DNA from: Gnetum montanum
Taxonomy: Eukaryota > Streptophyta > Gnetopsida > Gnetales > Gnetaceae
NCBI GenBank assembly: GCA_015680685.1
Contig: MNCI01000807.1
Location: forward strand, 287,018-315,074
Direction: 5' to 3'
Length of the DNA stretch: 28,057 bases
How positions within the stretch are numbered: position 1 is the stretch's first letter; every line of letters begins with the position of its first letter. The position numbers and the translations under genes are program-made. This document shows, one piece after another, positions 20,706-28,057 of this stretch. The notes beneath the pieces were generated by a model that had not been told where the DNA came from, ran no database searches, and worked only from the letters and a program-made list of their open reading frames with translations.

Positions 20706-21448
20706 TGATAAAACCTTTGTTCTGCAAACTACAATATCGTATCTATAATATTATAGTTACAATATTGTAGATTTTCATACATCATTATAGATATGATGTA
20801 GTGGGCTATGGTCATGCCAATAATCCCAACCCATCATTGCATCAAAACAACTTTTTTCCAATCCTTAGTGAATCTCTTCCAATTTGTTTTTGTAAGTTAA
20901 AGTTAGAGTGAATGCTCATAATGTGGTGAATTACTATTGTATGGAATCTTTATTCGAGTAGATTATTTCTAGACACAATTCATGAACAAAAATAATGATC
21001 GAGATTGTTCTTCATCATTGCAACATTTCACTTATCATAATTTTACATTTCTATGATGTTTACTTTTATTTAGTCATTTCCATTTCCTAAGTAGTGAAAT
21101 AAAAGTAAAGTTGCTTGGTAATCCTAGTAACAATTGGATTAGCCTAGACATGTACAAAAAACTAAGAACAAATAGATTTACATTTCATTTATAGTTAGAC
21201 TTAGAGCTTATAGTCATTTTTGTCATGCTCACACTTAGCCTTATTAAAAGCTAGTCAACATCAGTCATCATATACCTCACTAAGAGTATGATTTGTACCT
21301 TGTTAACTCTAAGTGGGAAGATAATGATCATGAACTTAACATTAACTTGCTAGTGTACTTACATTGTCCATGTGCAGATTATGATCTGGTTATGCACGAA
21401 TACTTGTGACTTATATGGTTAAGTGTTGGAATACCCAACCACTCATCA
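20706..21448 (+). repeat. Shared LTR of elements D and C (743 bp)
   Basis: It runs from TGATAAAACC to CCAACCACTCATCA. It matches the B LTR along its length but is about 120 bp shorter. The TATA word is lost. U3 carries a perfect 14-bp palindrome, CTATAATATTATAG, at 20743-20756, and CAATATTG at 20760-20767. It has a PPT on the left and PBS-like sequence on the right. Confidence 0.88.
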
Positions 21449-21467
21449 GTGTCATTCTTATTAGGGA
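21449..21467 (+). other. Element C decayed primer-binding site
   Basis: GTGTCATTCTTATTAGGGA follows CTCATCA. It is recognisable only through B: both continue with TGTGTCAATG. Small insertions and C-to-T changes have ruined the match to tRNA-Asp. Confidence 0.55.
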
Positions 21468-21590
21468 TGTGTCAATGTTTTCTAGTTAGTTGATTTTACA
21501 AAGTCCATTGTATCAAGCATCACAAAGTATATATTTTGTACTTAGAATAATTTCTTAAAACGTACATACTTAAGTGTCAAAACAAATAAC

Positions 21591-24150
21591 ATGGCTTGTA
21601 CAACTAAAGAAAAGTCTCCACCAATTGTTGATTTTAATGAAAGTCATGACAAAGATTATGATGAAGAAGATTAAAGTGCACCTATGAAAACTAGAATTTC
21701 CTATGCTCATACTAGTCCTTATTATTCCAATTTTATATTTATTTTTTACTAGGATGAACAACTCAAATGGAGAAACTTATAGGGAAATATTGTCTTGCCA
21801 CCTAAGTGTTCAACACCATCAATGTTGTAAGCAGCCCTCATGAGGCCAAATCTTGGCCATGTACAAGAAGGATATCAAGTCACCAAAAATATGACTATGC
21901 CATACCAACCAACAGAGTTTTAGGCAAGAAGGGATGCCATCATGGATGCAAGATGTGAATAAGACAAAGGTAAGAAGGCATCACAAAATAGTTGTCTTGG
22001 AAGAAAAGGATGATGTTATATTCCAAGATGAGAAGTTTTATCAAACTCATGGATCTCATTTCCTTACAGTAATCATCTACATCCATGATCCTATTAAAAT
22101 AAAACTACATTTAGCTCTTGTAGAAACCCCTAGAAGAAATAAGGAGGACTCCTACCTTAGGAGGAATTTAAAACTTAGGATCTCTAATGAATCCAAGAGA
22201 GATGAGTAAAGAAGTCACAAAAGGAGAACCAACTAACATAATTCTCTAACTACTCCATCTTTTTCTTCCTCACATTCATCCATAGATTCTAACAAGAGAG
22301 AACGAAGACTAAGGGATCATGGTGTGGAAGGAAGGAAAGACCATGAGAGATATGCATACAGAAGAAGGCATCTGGATGAAGAGAAACATAACTATGATGA
22401 AAGGTAGAAAGAATCAAACATGCGATGAGAGAGGATCATGATCATTGGAGGGGTCATCACTACAATAGAGCTCACAAACCCCAAGATTATGAAGAACCCC
22501 TATTGGCCACTTGTAACATGCTCAACATTAGGGAGCTATGTACATCCTTACTAGACATTTAAGGGATAATCACATCAAGTGAATTGACATGAATAATATT
22601 CCAAAATTAAAAGGTGGATACAATGCAGATCCACAACATCATCTTTTGACTTTCACAATGGCTATGTCCTACAGAACATAAAAAATGATGGGTAGAAATT
22701 GAAGTTTTTTCGTAGAACACTTAAAAAGGAAGTATAGAGCTAGTATAGATTCTTAGAATCAAAATTAATTCAAAGATGGAGTAGCATGCTAGAACTCTTC
22801 AATGAAAAATATCAAACCTATTTCAAAGTATTAAATTTAAGAAAATAAATCCAAGGGTGGAATTAAGGGGCAGATGAATCCCTTGATGTAGTAATGGACA
22901 AGTACTACTCCTTATTGCATTGGTATCCAAACCACAAATTTTTTCAATGAGAATAGCTATGACATATCATTGATGAGCTAAGGGACAAGACGAAACCCTT
23001 AGGGTGTATGCCTAAGAAAGATTACCAAGATGATAACTCATTGGATTTGGAGACTTATATACCAAGTGGCAAAAGAGGAAGTAGAACTAAGGAAAAGGAA
23101 ATCAATGAAAAGTATAACAGAGATCTAGCAATAAGAAAAAGGGATGTAAGAATATGTGAATTGCAAGAGGAAGAAACATTAGAGGATATGATCTAGTAGA
23201 AGACTCTACCTATGTAGGAATTAGTTAATGACATTGCAAAAAATATAGAGAAAATGTAGGATTCTATAGATGAGAAGTTTTCCATAGCACTAAAGATAGT
23301 AGAGGAAAGGACCAAACAAACCTTAAATAGAAGTAAGGAAAAGAAGAAGAAAATAGACAATGGATGTAAAAACTACAAAGAAAAAAGGAAAAGTTGATAC
23401 GCTAGAGGAAGTAATGGACTTAAGTTTAGGAGATGATGAAGAGTGTAAGGTATGCCAATATCAACATCCTAAGGGTTGTTGTGCTATTATGGCCCACTTA
23501 TAAGAGTTCGAGGCATATGTACTCAATCCAAAGTTTGTCAACAAATAGATGCCTAGATGATTATCTTATCCACAAGGCAATTTCAAATAGCCCTACTAGC
23601 AATCATACTATCCAAGCAAAGCTTATCGTTAATCATAGGAATAATACTAGCAATAGTGGAAACAATTACAAGCATAGGGAATACCAAGGCAACAATATTC
23701 ATACAAGCAACTTGATTCCTATGGATATGATGTACAACATCCAATCTCTCTTGAAAATACTCATGTCCATACTTCTTCTCCTTAGTATCCACTAGAGTAC
23801 CATAGACCCACTACCTCATGCATGGATCACAGCTCTTACGTATCATAACAAGCATTTGATTTTGTATATCAAGCTCCTAATCCATTGCCACTAGTACTAC
23901 CACTAGTCATGCAAGAAGAACTACTAACATAACCATAGAAAAAGAGTGCTACCAGGGTAGTTACCACATAAGAGGACATCATGAAAAGTGAACCACAATC
24001 CAAGAAATGTTCCTTCGTTAGGGCAAACCCAAAAAAGATTTCAAGGATAGCAACTTCATCTAACTTTGTTCCATCTACACAAAGTCCTCAAAGGAATATG
24101 AAATTTTCAATAATAATAATAGAAAAGAATCTAACTACTATCATGCACAA
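21591..24150 (+). pseudogene. Element C gag (broken)
   Basis: The start is the ATG at 21591 (MACTTKEKSPP), aligned with B. Landmarks are SAPMKTRISYAHTSPYYSN, PPKCSTPSML, MPYQPTEF, an open stretch at 21934-22209 with VVLEEKDDVIFQDEKFYQ and IKIKLHLALVETPRRN, and an Arg/Asp/Glu-rich linker (about 22280-22420). Then come the gag core (DMNNIPKLKGGYNADPQHHL, LFNEKYQTYFKVLNLRK, about 22580-22870), MPKKDYQDDNSLDLETYIPS (23008 on), and an intact knuckle-like CKVCQYQHPKGC at 23444-23479. The tail has Pro/Gln-rich words near 23570-23960. Frame 23433-23795 and the minus frame 23583-23792 are shadows. C keeps the best knuckle of the three gags. Confidence 0.78.
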
Positions 24151-24159
24151 GTAAATTAT

Positions 24160-24520
24160 TACACACTAGATCAAAGTAGGAGCACTTTCTAAGAAAGGAA
24201 TAGATCTAGAAAGTCCTTTAGTCTACCCTCAAATAGCAAGCCATAAACCATGTAAAGCTTTATTAGATTTTGGATTAGGGGTTAACCTCATTTCTCAAGA
24301 CATGTATAAGGCTTGTAATCTTCCTTTGCTAAAGAAAAGTAACATTTGATTAGAGCTAGAGGATTAGTCGATTACTATTCCACTTGAATAAGTGGAAGAT
24401 GTAATCACTAAAATAAGTTAGTCCTATCTTATTGATTTTTTGTTCATACACATGGGAAATAATAAAGGAGAATTTCTTATAATCATGAAAAGGACATAGC
24501 TTAGCACTATGGATGTTAAA
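24160..24520 (+). pseudogene. Element C protease, N-terminal part, cut by element E
   Basis: IKVGALSKKGIDLESPLVYP leads into KALLDFGLGVNLISQDMYKACN (about 24254-24320) and LPLLKKSNI. The active site reads DFG in place of the D-S/T-G seen in A. The family motif IIMGRAWL appears in damaged form just before 24520, where TGATGAGTGG of element E starts. The rest of C's pol must lie beyond E, outside the window on the right. The minus frame 24356-24625 is a shadow. Confidence 0.75.
24516..24520 (+). repeat. Candidate target-site duplication of element E, left copy
   Basis: TTAAA abuts TGATGAGTGG at 24521. The partner would lie right of the window, so this is a prediction. Confidence 0.5.
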
Positions 24521-25082
24521 TGATGAGTGGCGAGGTACCCCTACACTCAACCATACGAAATGAGCATAGCACGCACAATCCGGTCGAACTCCGCAGACTA
24601 AATGCCTACATGCCTCATAGAACACTTAAGGTTAACCATTTGTTGTCTTCCCAGACTTACTTGTAGTTGTCATGGTGTAGGGTTAAGTAAGTCCAAGGTA
24701 TATGATTTTTATATCTTTTTATGTTTTATGTCTCCTATGCTATTGAGGTGAAGGGTTGAGAAACTAACTAACTCTAACTAATGAACTAAGTCTAAATTAA
24801 CTAGCATCAGCATCCTTTCCCACTTACCGTACACAACCTGAACCGATGCAACCAGTGCTACCAAACGCTAATCGTCACTGGGATCACCACGCGTAATGCA
24901 CGTGCTCGAAGTGGTCGTACTGAGGCACTTAACTAGGAGGAAAGGGTTGAGAAAGCTAATCTAGCCTAAGTGCGATGAGTAGCCAATTCCTTGACTAACC
25001 GTACACATCTTGGTGCACAACTACCACTAGGATTACCGAGCACAGATCCTGGATATGCCACTGGGTTACCAAGTAGTCACAC

Positions 25083-25234
25083 TAGATGCTCATAATCAAG
25101 TCGTACTCATACCGCATTGCGATGAGCAGTCGATTCCCTGACTAACCGTACACATTCTTAGATGCTCATAATCAAGTCGTACTCATTCCGCATTACTAAG
25201 AGAAAGCAATAAATAACATTAAAATAAAATCCTA
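25083..25234 (-). repeat. Internal 76-bp duplication in element E LTR
   Basis: TAGATGCTCATAATCAAGT occurs at 25083 and 25159, period 76; the second unit drifts after CATTCCGCATT. TGCGATGAG followed by TGACTAACCGTACACAT occurs at 24971 and 25118. The A and solo LTRs have single copies, which accounts for most of the extra length of E's LTR. Confidence 0.8.
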
Positions 25235-25440
25235 TTCCATGCACTGCAAGGTTTATCCAAGAAGTTTGTCTTTATTGCCATACAAAACTTGTGTTCAGGT
25301 ACAATGTTTCTTGAATAAAGATCCGTTCACTTTAGGACTCCTACTGCGGGCACATGGAAAATATTCTATCTTTGGAGTGATCAATCTGCTAGAGTTTCCC
25401 TACTTCTAGCCTAGGATGATGAAACAAGGGAGAGTCGTCT

Positions 25441-25451
25441 CTTATTTATAG
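25441..25451 (-). promoter_or_regulatory. TATA box of element E LTR
   Basis: CTATAAATAAG on the minus strand, 115 bp from the LTR start. Confidence 0.65.
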
Positions 25452-25454
25452 ATA

Positions 25455-25555
25455 TGATGGCGGACCGCGATATTGTGTATGCGACATCGCAGGGGACAAC
25501 ACGATATCGTGGCGACCGCGATATCGCGTATGGGATATTGCGGCTCATGCGAATC
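25455..25555 (-). promoter_or_regulatory. Element E U3 palindrome cluster
   Basis: Two perfect 12-bp palindromes, CACGATATCGTG (25500-25511) and CGCGATATCGCG (25517-25528), lie within a duplicated unit of roughly 50 bp that also holds GCGATATTG and GACATCGC. The position is between the LTR start and the TATA box. Confidence 0.6.
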
Positions 25556-25566
25556 ACATCTCATCA

Positions 25567-25578
25567 TACCCCCATGAC
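25567..25578 (-). other. Element E 3' polypurine tract
   Basis: GTCATGGGGGTA on the minus strand directly precedes the LTR start TGATGAGATG. It is preceded by TTTTCATTCA, nearly repeated at 27568-27577. Confidence 0.85.
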
Positions 25579-25747
25579 TGAATGAAAACTCATCCTCAAG
25601 TTCCTTACAAAATATTAAGAAGGTATGGGATTATTGAGGGGAATGGAACTAATGGGATGACATGTGAACGGATCATCATTACAAGACTTGACAAAACTTG
25701 TGTTCATGACAACAAGGGTGAACACCTTATTACAATGAAATTAGGCC
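25579..25747 (-). other. Element E 3' untranslated region
   Basis: TTTTGTAAGGAACTTGAGG matches the 3' UTR of B. No reading frame is supported here. Confidence 0.55.
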
Positions 25748-25931
25748 TTAGTTGGTAGCTTGAGAGAAAGAGAGAGAGAAAGAAGTGTTGCTGCTTCCAA
25801 TGCCAAGATTGCATCTTCCGTTGTCCATTGGTAAGCGCACCATCGATCTTGCTCCTTGCATAGCTGCTTCTAGTGCCGCTCCATTCTGTGTGTTCCTTCT
25901 AGATCCAATTTCGTTGTTGTATGATTGCCAT
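25748..25931 (-). pseudogene. Element E extra ORF remnant (very short)
   Basis: TGCAG is followed by ATGGCA at 25931, the place where B's extra ORF starts (TATAG, then ATGGCC). The frame from this ATG stops after 10 codons. A neighbouring frame stays open to 25748 (IGSRRNTQNGAALEAAMQGA, then VRLPMDNGRC), ending in an AG-rich run (25764-25779 on the plus strand). I see no convincing match to B's extra ORF beyond the start. Either E's ORF was mostly deleted, or this is an unrelated short exon-like piece. Confidence 0.35.
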
Positions 25932-25959
25932 CTGCACATACAACACAATCTTATATTAG
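25932..25959 (-). promoter_or_regulatory. Putative 3' splice site in element E
   Basis: On the minus strand, GCTAAT (branch-like) is followed about 20 bases later by TGTGCAG and then ATGGCA. It matches the site before the extra ORF of B. Confidence 0.45.
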
Positions 25960-26136
25960 CAAGGGTAAATGAATCATCATGTAATTGATACCTTGCTTCG
26001 GTGTAAGTCCATTGGCTGAGTTGTGGTATGGCTGATACGGATTTGAAGATATATTAATGATGACTACCGAAGGTGTAGGGGTTAGGAAGAAAATAAAAAA
26101 ATCTGGGGTAGGAGAAAATCGAAAAATCGGGCCCTG

Positions 26137-26148
26137 TACCCCCATGAC
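26137..26148 (-). other. Internal PPT-like motif of element E
   Basis: GTCATGGGGGTA on the minus strand, identical over 12 bases to the true 3' PPT at 25567-25578, but followed by CAGGGCCC instead of an LTR start. Confidence 0.6.
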
Positions 26149-27386
26149 TAATCGCGAACCTCCGATAGCGCTAAAATGGAGAAAGAAAAGGAGTAAGAAG
26201 GATAGATAAAAAGGGACAACTATAGCATCGAGGAAATGGATGTCAGGATGGTAATGAACAAAATAAAATTAATTGCAAAAATGTTAGGGAAAAGAAGTTA
26301 ACTGATGCACCAAATAAGAGTGTCAGTGGGTCCTCCCCAAAGCAGGCTCATGCCCTTAATGCCCTAACAAACCCACATTCAAAGAGTCCGTAGGCTTTGG
26401 GAATGTCATTTAGAACAAGAGTTAAAGTCTTAACCACAAGCATTTACCAAGAAGAAAATAATGCATCAACCAAAATGTATACACTAATGATACAACCGGA
26501 AGTGAGGTGAATAATGGAGAGAAGGATGGAGAGAAGAAAATGGAATGGAATCCCAAGAACAAGGTGGTGTACAGCCCCTTGTGTGTTTCATGATTAATGT
26601 AACTCAACAAATCTCATTCCAACTCCAGCCTCAAACCAACCACGTCCAGTTTCGCATCAATGCATTCAGCTAAACCATCCACTTGGAGTAATAAGAATGC
26701 CTTCTCAAAAAGTCACCACCATTCCAAAGAAACAAGGGAGAGAATGGGAAGCGAGAAGGGCCTTAGTTAGAGGGAACACTTTTGGTTCCATAACTAGTGC
26801 TTATAGCCCAAGTTTATTTTATCTAAGGGGTGTGCTTTGAATTCTCACTTTTTCTTTTTTCTCTTTTTTCTTTTTCTTCTCTTTTTTTTTTGTTTTGTAT
26901 TTTTATGCGTGAGAACCACACCATGCAAAGACTTGATTATTTTTATTATCTCAGCTTCTGATAATTGGGTAGCATCGGAATGGTAAAAAAACTCAAGAAG
27001 AAAACATCCAAGCACCCAAGAGAATGGCCAACGCAAAAGCATCAAGTTCCCTTGAAGTCACACCCTTTGCAATCCTTGAGTCCTTCCTTAGTTTGAGAAA
27101 TGCCCAGTCACCGATTCATTAAAGTTCTTATTAGAAAGGGGACTGTACATTTCCAAGTCGATAGAGACCATAGAAACAGGTGGATGAATGGATGAAGTGA
27201 ACTCATTGCTTGTCATATCAAAAGAAACATACCTTAATATCAACATTGTGATTTAAAGGTAAAAACCAAACATTAGTAATCAATATGAAAGTAGTTCATA
27301 CCATCATTCTGAACACTTATTGGGTGACAAACTTACAAGGTGGATCACACGCACACACACACAAAAAAAATGGAAAAGTATAACGA

Positions 27387-27512
27387 TGTTGTAAAACAAA
27401 AATAAGAAAAGTTAAAGAAATTTGTGAAACAAAAATGTGTAAGACAAAAACATGTAAAACAAAAAAGTGTAAAACAAAAATGTGTAAAACAAAAATGTTG
27501 TAAAATAAAAAC
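27387..27512 (-). repeat. Tandem array, unit about 15 bp (TTTTTGTTTTACACA-type)
   Basis: On the plus strand GTGTAAAACAAAAAT repeats about seven to eight times with small changes (27387-27512). It lies just after the post-pol PPT-like motif of E, the place of B's pyrimidine-rich block. Confidence 0.8.
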
Positions 27513-27556
27513 TTAAAATAACTGAGGGCCCCATATGATTAGCATAGGTGGCCATC

Positions 27557-27567
27557 TCCCCCATGAC
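27557..27567 (-). other. PPT-like motif after the pol deletion (element E)
   Basis: GTCATGGGGGA on the minus strand, preceded by TTTTCACTCA. With its left context it nearly repeats the true PPT region at 25567-25590 (TTTTCATTCAGTCATGGGGG). Confidence 0.6.
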
Positions 27568-27586
27568 TGAGTGAAAAGGAAGAGAA

Positions 27587-28057
27587 TCAAAATAATGAAC
27601 GTCTATTTGAATTTCGTAAAAGTGTCCAACTTCTCCTAATTGATGATCTTAGATTAAGGGGCAGAAGTTGGCGACGCTCATATTTTAATGTGTCTATGCC
27701 TTCGTTGTTGGCATGGTTTTCCTCCTCAGTTTGTTCCATGCATATTTGGTTGCTCTTTTGAGTAGCTGTCAACCATGGGGTGTCTTCTACTGGTTGTGTG
27801 GTTGCTACATACAGGCATCTTTGTTGTAAAGTTTCAAGGGCACACCTACTGCATGGAGGCATTTCCTCCATGTCATCACCTGATGAATCATTGTATGTGA
27901 TGATGGAACTTTCCTCTTCTCGATCTTTCCATAAATGTTTATCTTAGAGATTTCTAAGGAAAGATCACAGATCCTAAGGCATGCGTCTACTGTGCTTAGC
28001 CATGCCCTTCCCATTATAATTGGGAAGTCCCCTTCATTGTTGTTAACTTCAATCATC
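27587..28057 (-). pseudogene. Element E protease end and protease-RT linker (truncated pol)
   Basis: The first open stretch (27805-28056) reads MIEVNNNEGDFPIIMGRAWL and then LSLEISKINIYGKIEKRK; it is the C-terminal end of the aspartic protease, intact relative to A (DFPIIMERAWL). The linker continues in another frame (27587-27871) with CLYVATTQPVEDTPWLTATQ and CMEQTEEENHANNEGID, matching A's linker. A one-base frameshift therefore lies near 27900-27920. It ends near 27587 with no RT following. Few stops are present, so it is younger than A to C. The active-site half of protease and gag lie beyond 28057. Confidence 0.82.

Larger units (their letters stand above)
19344..24520 (+). mobile_element. 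Elements D and C: tandem remnant sharing one LTR
   Basis: Plus-strand order is: the 3' end of an extra ORF, PPT (20692-20705), LTR (20706-21448), decayed PBS, leader, gag (from 21591), and protease to 24520, where E interrupts. The LTR thus acts as a 3' LTR for the left interior and a 5' LTR for the right interior. Such LTR-interior-LTR-interior chains arise by unequal recombination between LTRs or by insertion into an LTR. It is the oldest layer, since B and E lie inside it. Confidence 0.78.
24521..25566 (-). repeat. Element E 3' LTR (1046 bp)
   Basis: In element orientation it runs from TGATGAGATGTG at 25566 to CGCCACTCATCA at 24521, and is preceded by GTCATGGGGGTA (PPT). It aligns with the LTRs of A and the solo copy but is longer, through internal duplications: a 76-bp unit starting TAGATGCTCATAATC at 25083 and again at 25159, and TGCGATGAG-type blocks at 24971 and 25118. 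It has CTATAAATAAG at 25451-25441. It is rich in CpG compared with the other LTRs, which suggests a younger age. Confidence 0.92.
25960..27556 (-). other. Element E post-pol non-coding stretch
   Basis: No conserved frame is visible. It contains GTCATGGGGGTA again at 26137-26148, a 45-bp purine run on the element strand (about 26850-26895; pyrimidine on plus), a CA run (27348-27362) and the T-rich tandem array. Short words match the post-pol stretch of B. The minus-strand open frames 26422-26610 and 26845-27045 lie here; the latter ends in a Lys/Arg run that simply translates the purine tract, and I do not accept either as a gene. Confidence 0.5.
24521..28057 (-). mobile_element. Element E: deleted A-family retrotransposon, minus strand, 5' part outside window
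   Basis: On the minus strand from 28057: the end of protease, the protease-RT linker, then directly a PPT-like motif (27557-27567), a T-rich tandem array, about 1.6 kb of non-coding DNA, a remnant extra ORF, the 3' UTR, the PPT (25567-25578) and the 3' LTR. RT, RNase H and integrase, about 3.5 kb in B, are missing between 27600 and 27567. E sits inside C's protease. Its 5' LTR and gag should lie right of the window. Confidence 0.85.

Noticed and set aside
26422-27045. Hydrophobic and Lys-rich minus-strand ORFs as envelope-like proteins
   Set aside because: No conservation with B; the Lys/Arg run is only the translated purine tract, and the frames lack family landmarks.
27348-27362. CA microsatellite
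   Set aside because: Too short to be of interest on its own; noted only as part of the non-coding stretch.
1-28057. Host genes, tRNA or rRNA genes, CRISPR arrays, bacterial operons
   Set aside because: Everything readable belongs to retroelements; no tRNA cloverleaf beyond the PBS matches, no regular spacer-repeat array, no ribosome-binding-site gene starts.

Overview
The window is plant nuclear DNA made almost entirely of nested, decaying LTR retrotransposons of the Ty3/gypsy superfamily. I see no host gene, tRNA, rRNA, CRISPR or bacterial feature. The reverse transcriptase signatures (MPFGLCNAP, an FMD-x-FS-TYG box, MVQ-x-GIVLG), primer-binding sites that match the 3' end of plant tRNA-Asp, and a long extra reading frame between pol and the 3' LTR all point to the Athila-like branch. 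The low GC, the nesting depth and the heavy decay suggest a large-genome seed plant, possibly a gymnosperm; the species cannot be told from the sequence.

Layout, with boundaries read from the sequence. (1) 1-6478, minus strand: element A, with partial integrase at the left edge, then RNase H, RT, protease, gag, PBS and its 5' LTR (5547-6478). (2) 6479-19343, plus strand: element B, with the last 235 bp of its 5' LTR, PBS, gag, protease, RT, RNase H and integrase, a non-coding post-pol stretch, an extra coiled-coil ORF, a polypurine tract and its 3' LTR (18479-19343). Element A sits inside B's 5' LTR. A solo LTR of the A family (12433-13361) sits inside B's integrase with a perfect 5-bp target duplication, AATAT. 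(3) 19344-24520, plus strand: an older host element made of the 3' part of an extra ORF (D), a PPT, one LTR (20706-21448), a decayed PBS, then gag and protease (C). One LTR is shared by two internal regions, a tandem arrangement. B lies inside D's extra ORF. (4) 24521-28057, minus strand: element E, inserted in C's protease, with its 3' LTR (24521-25566), PPT, a shortened non-coding interior and a protease end. RT, RNase H and integrase are missing from E.

Two LTR families alternate. The A/E/solo family starts TGATGAG and all three copies lie on the minus strand. The B/D-C family starts TGATAAAA and lies on the plus strand. Both end in CTCATCA, use the same type of PBS and, where the TATA box survives, carry CTATAAATA. 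Every coding region in A, B and C/D is broken by stops and frameshifts, and much of the change looks like C-to-T/G-to-A decay, including catalytic Asp-to-Asn losses in RT. E is the least decayed and keeps CpG-rich LTR sequence, so it is probably the youngest.

The most interesting points are: the extra ORF, whose ATG follows a convincing 3' splice site in B; distinct perfect 12-14 bp palindromes in the U3 of different LTR copies; a non-standard gag zinc-knuckle spacing (C-x2-C-x3-H-x3-C); repeated copies of the GTCATGGGGG polypurine motif after pol as well as at the 3' end; and the shared-LTR tandem.
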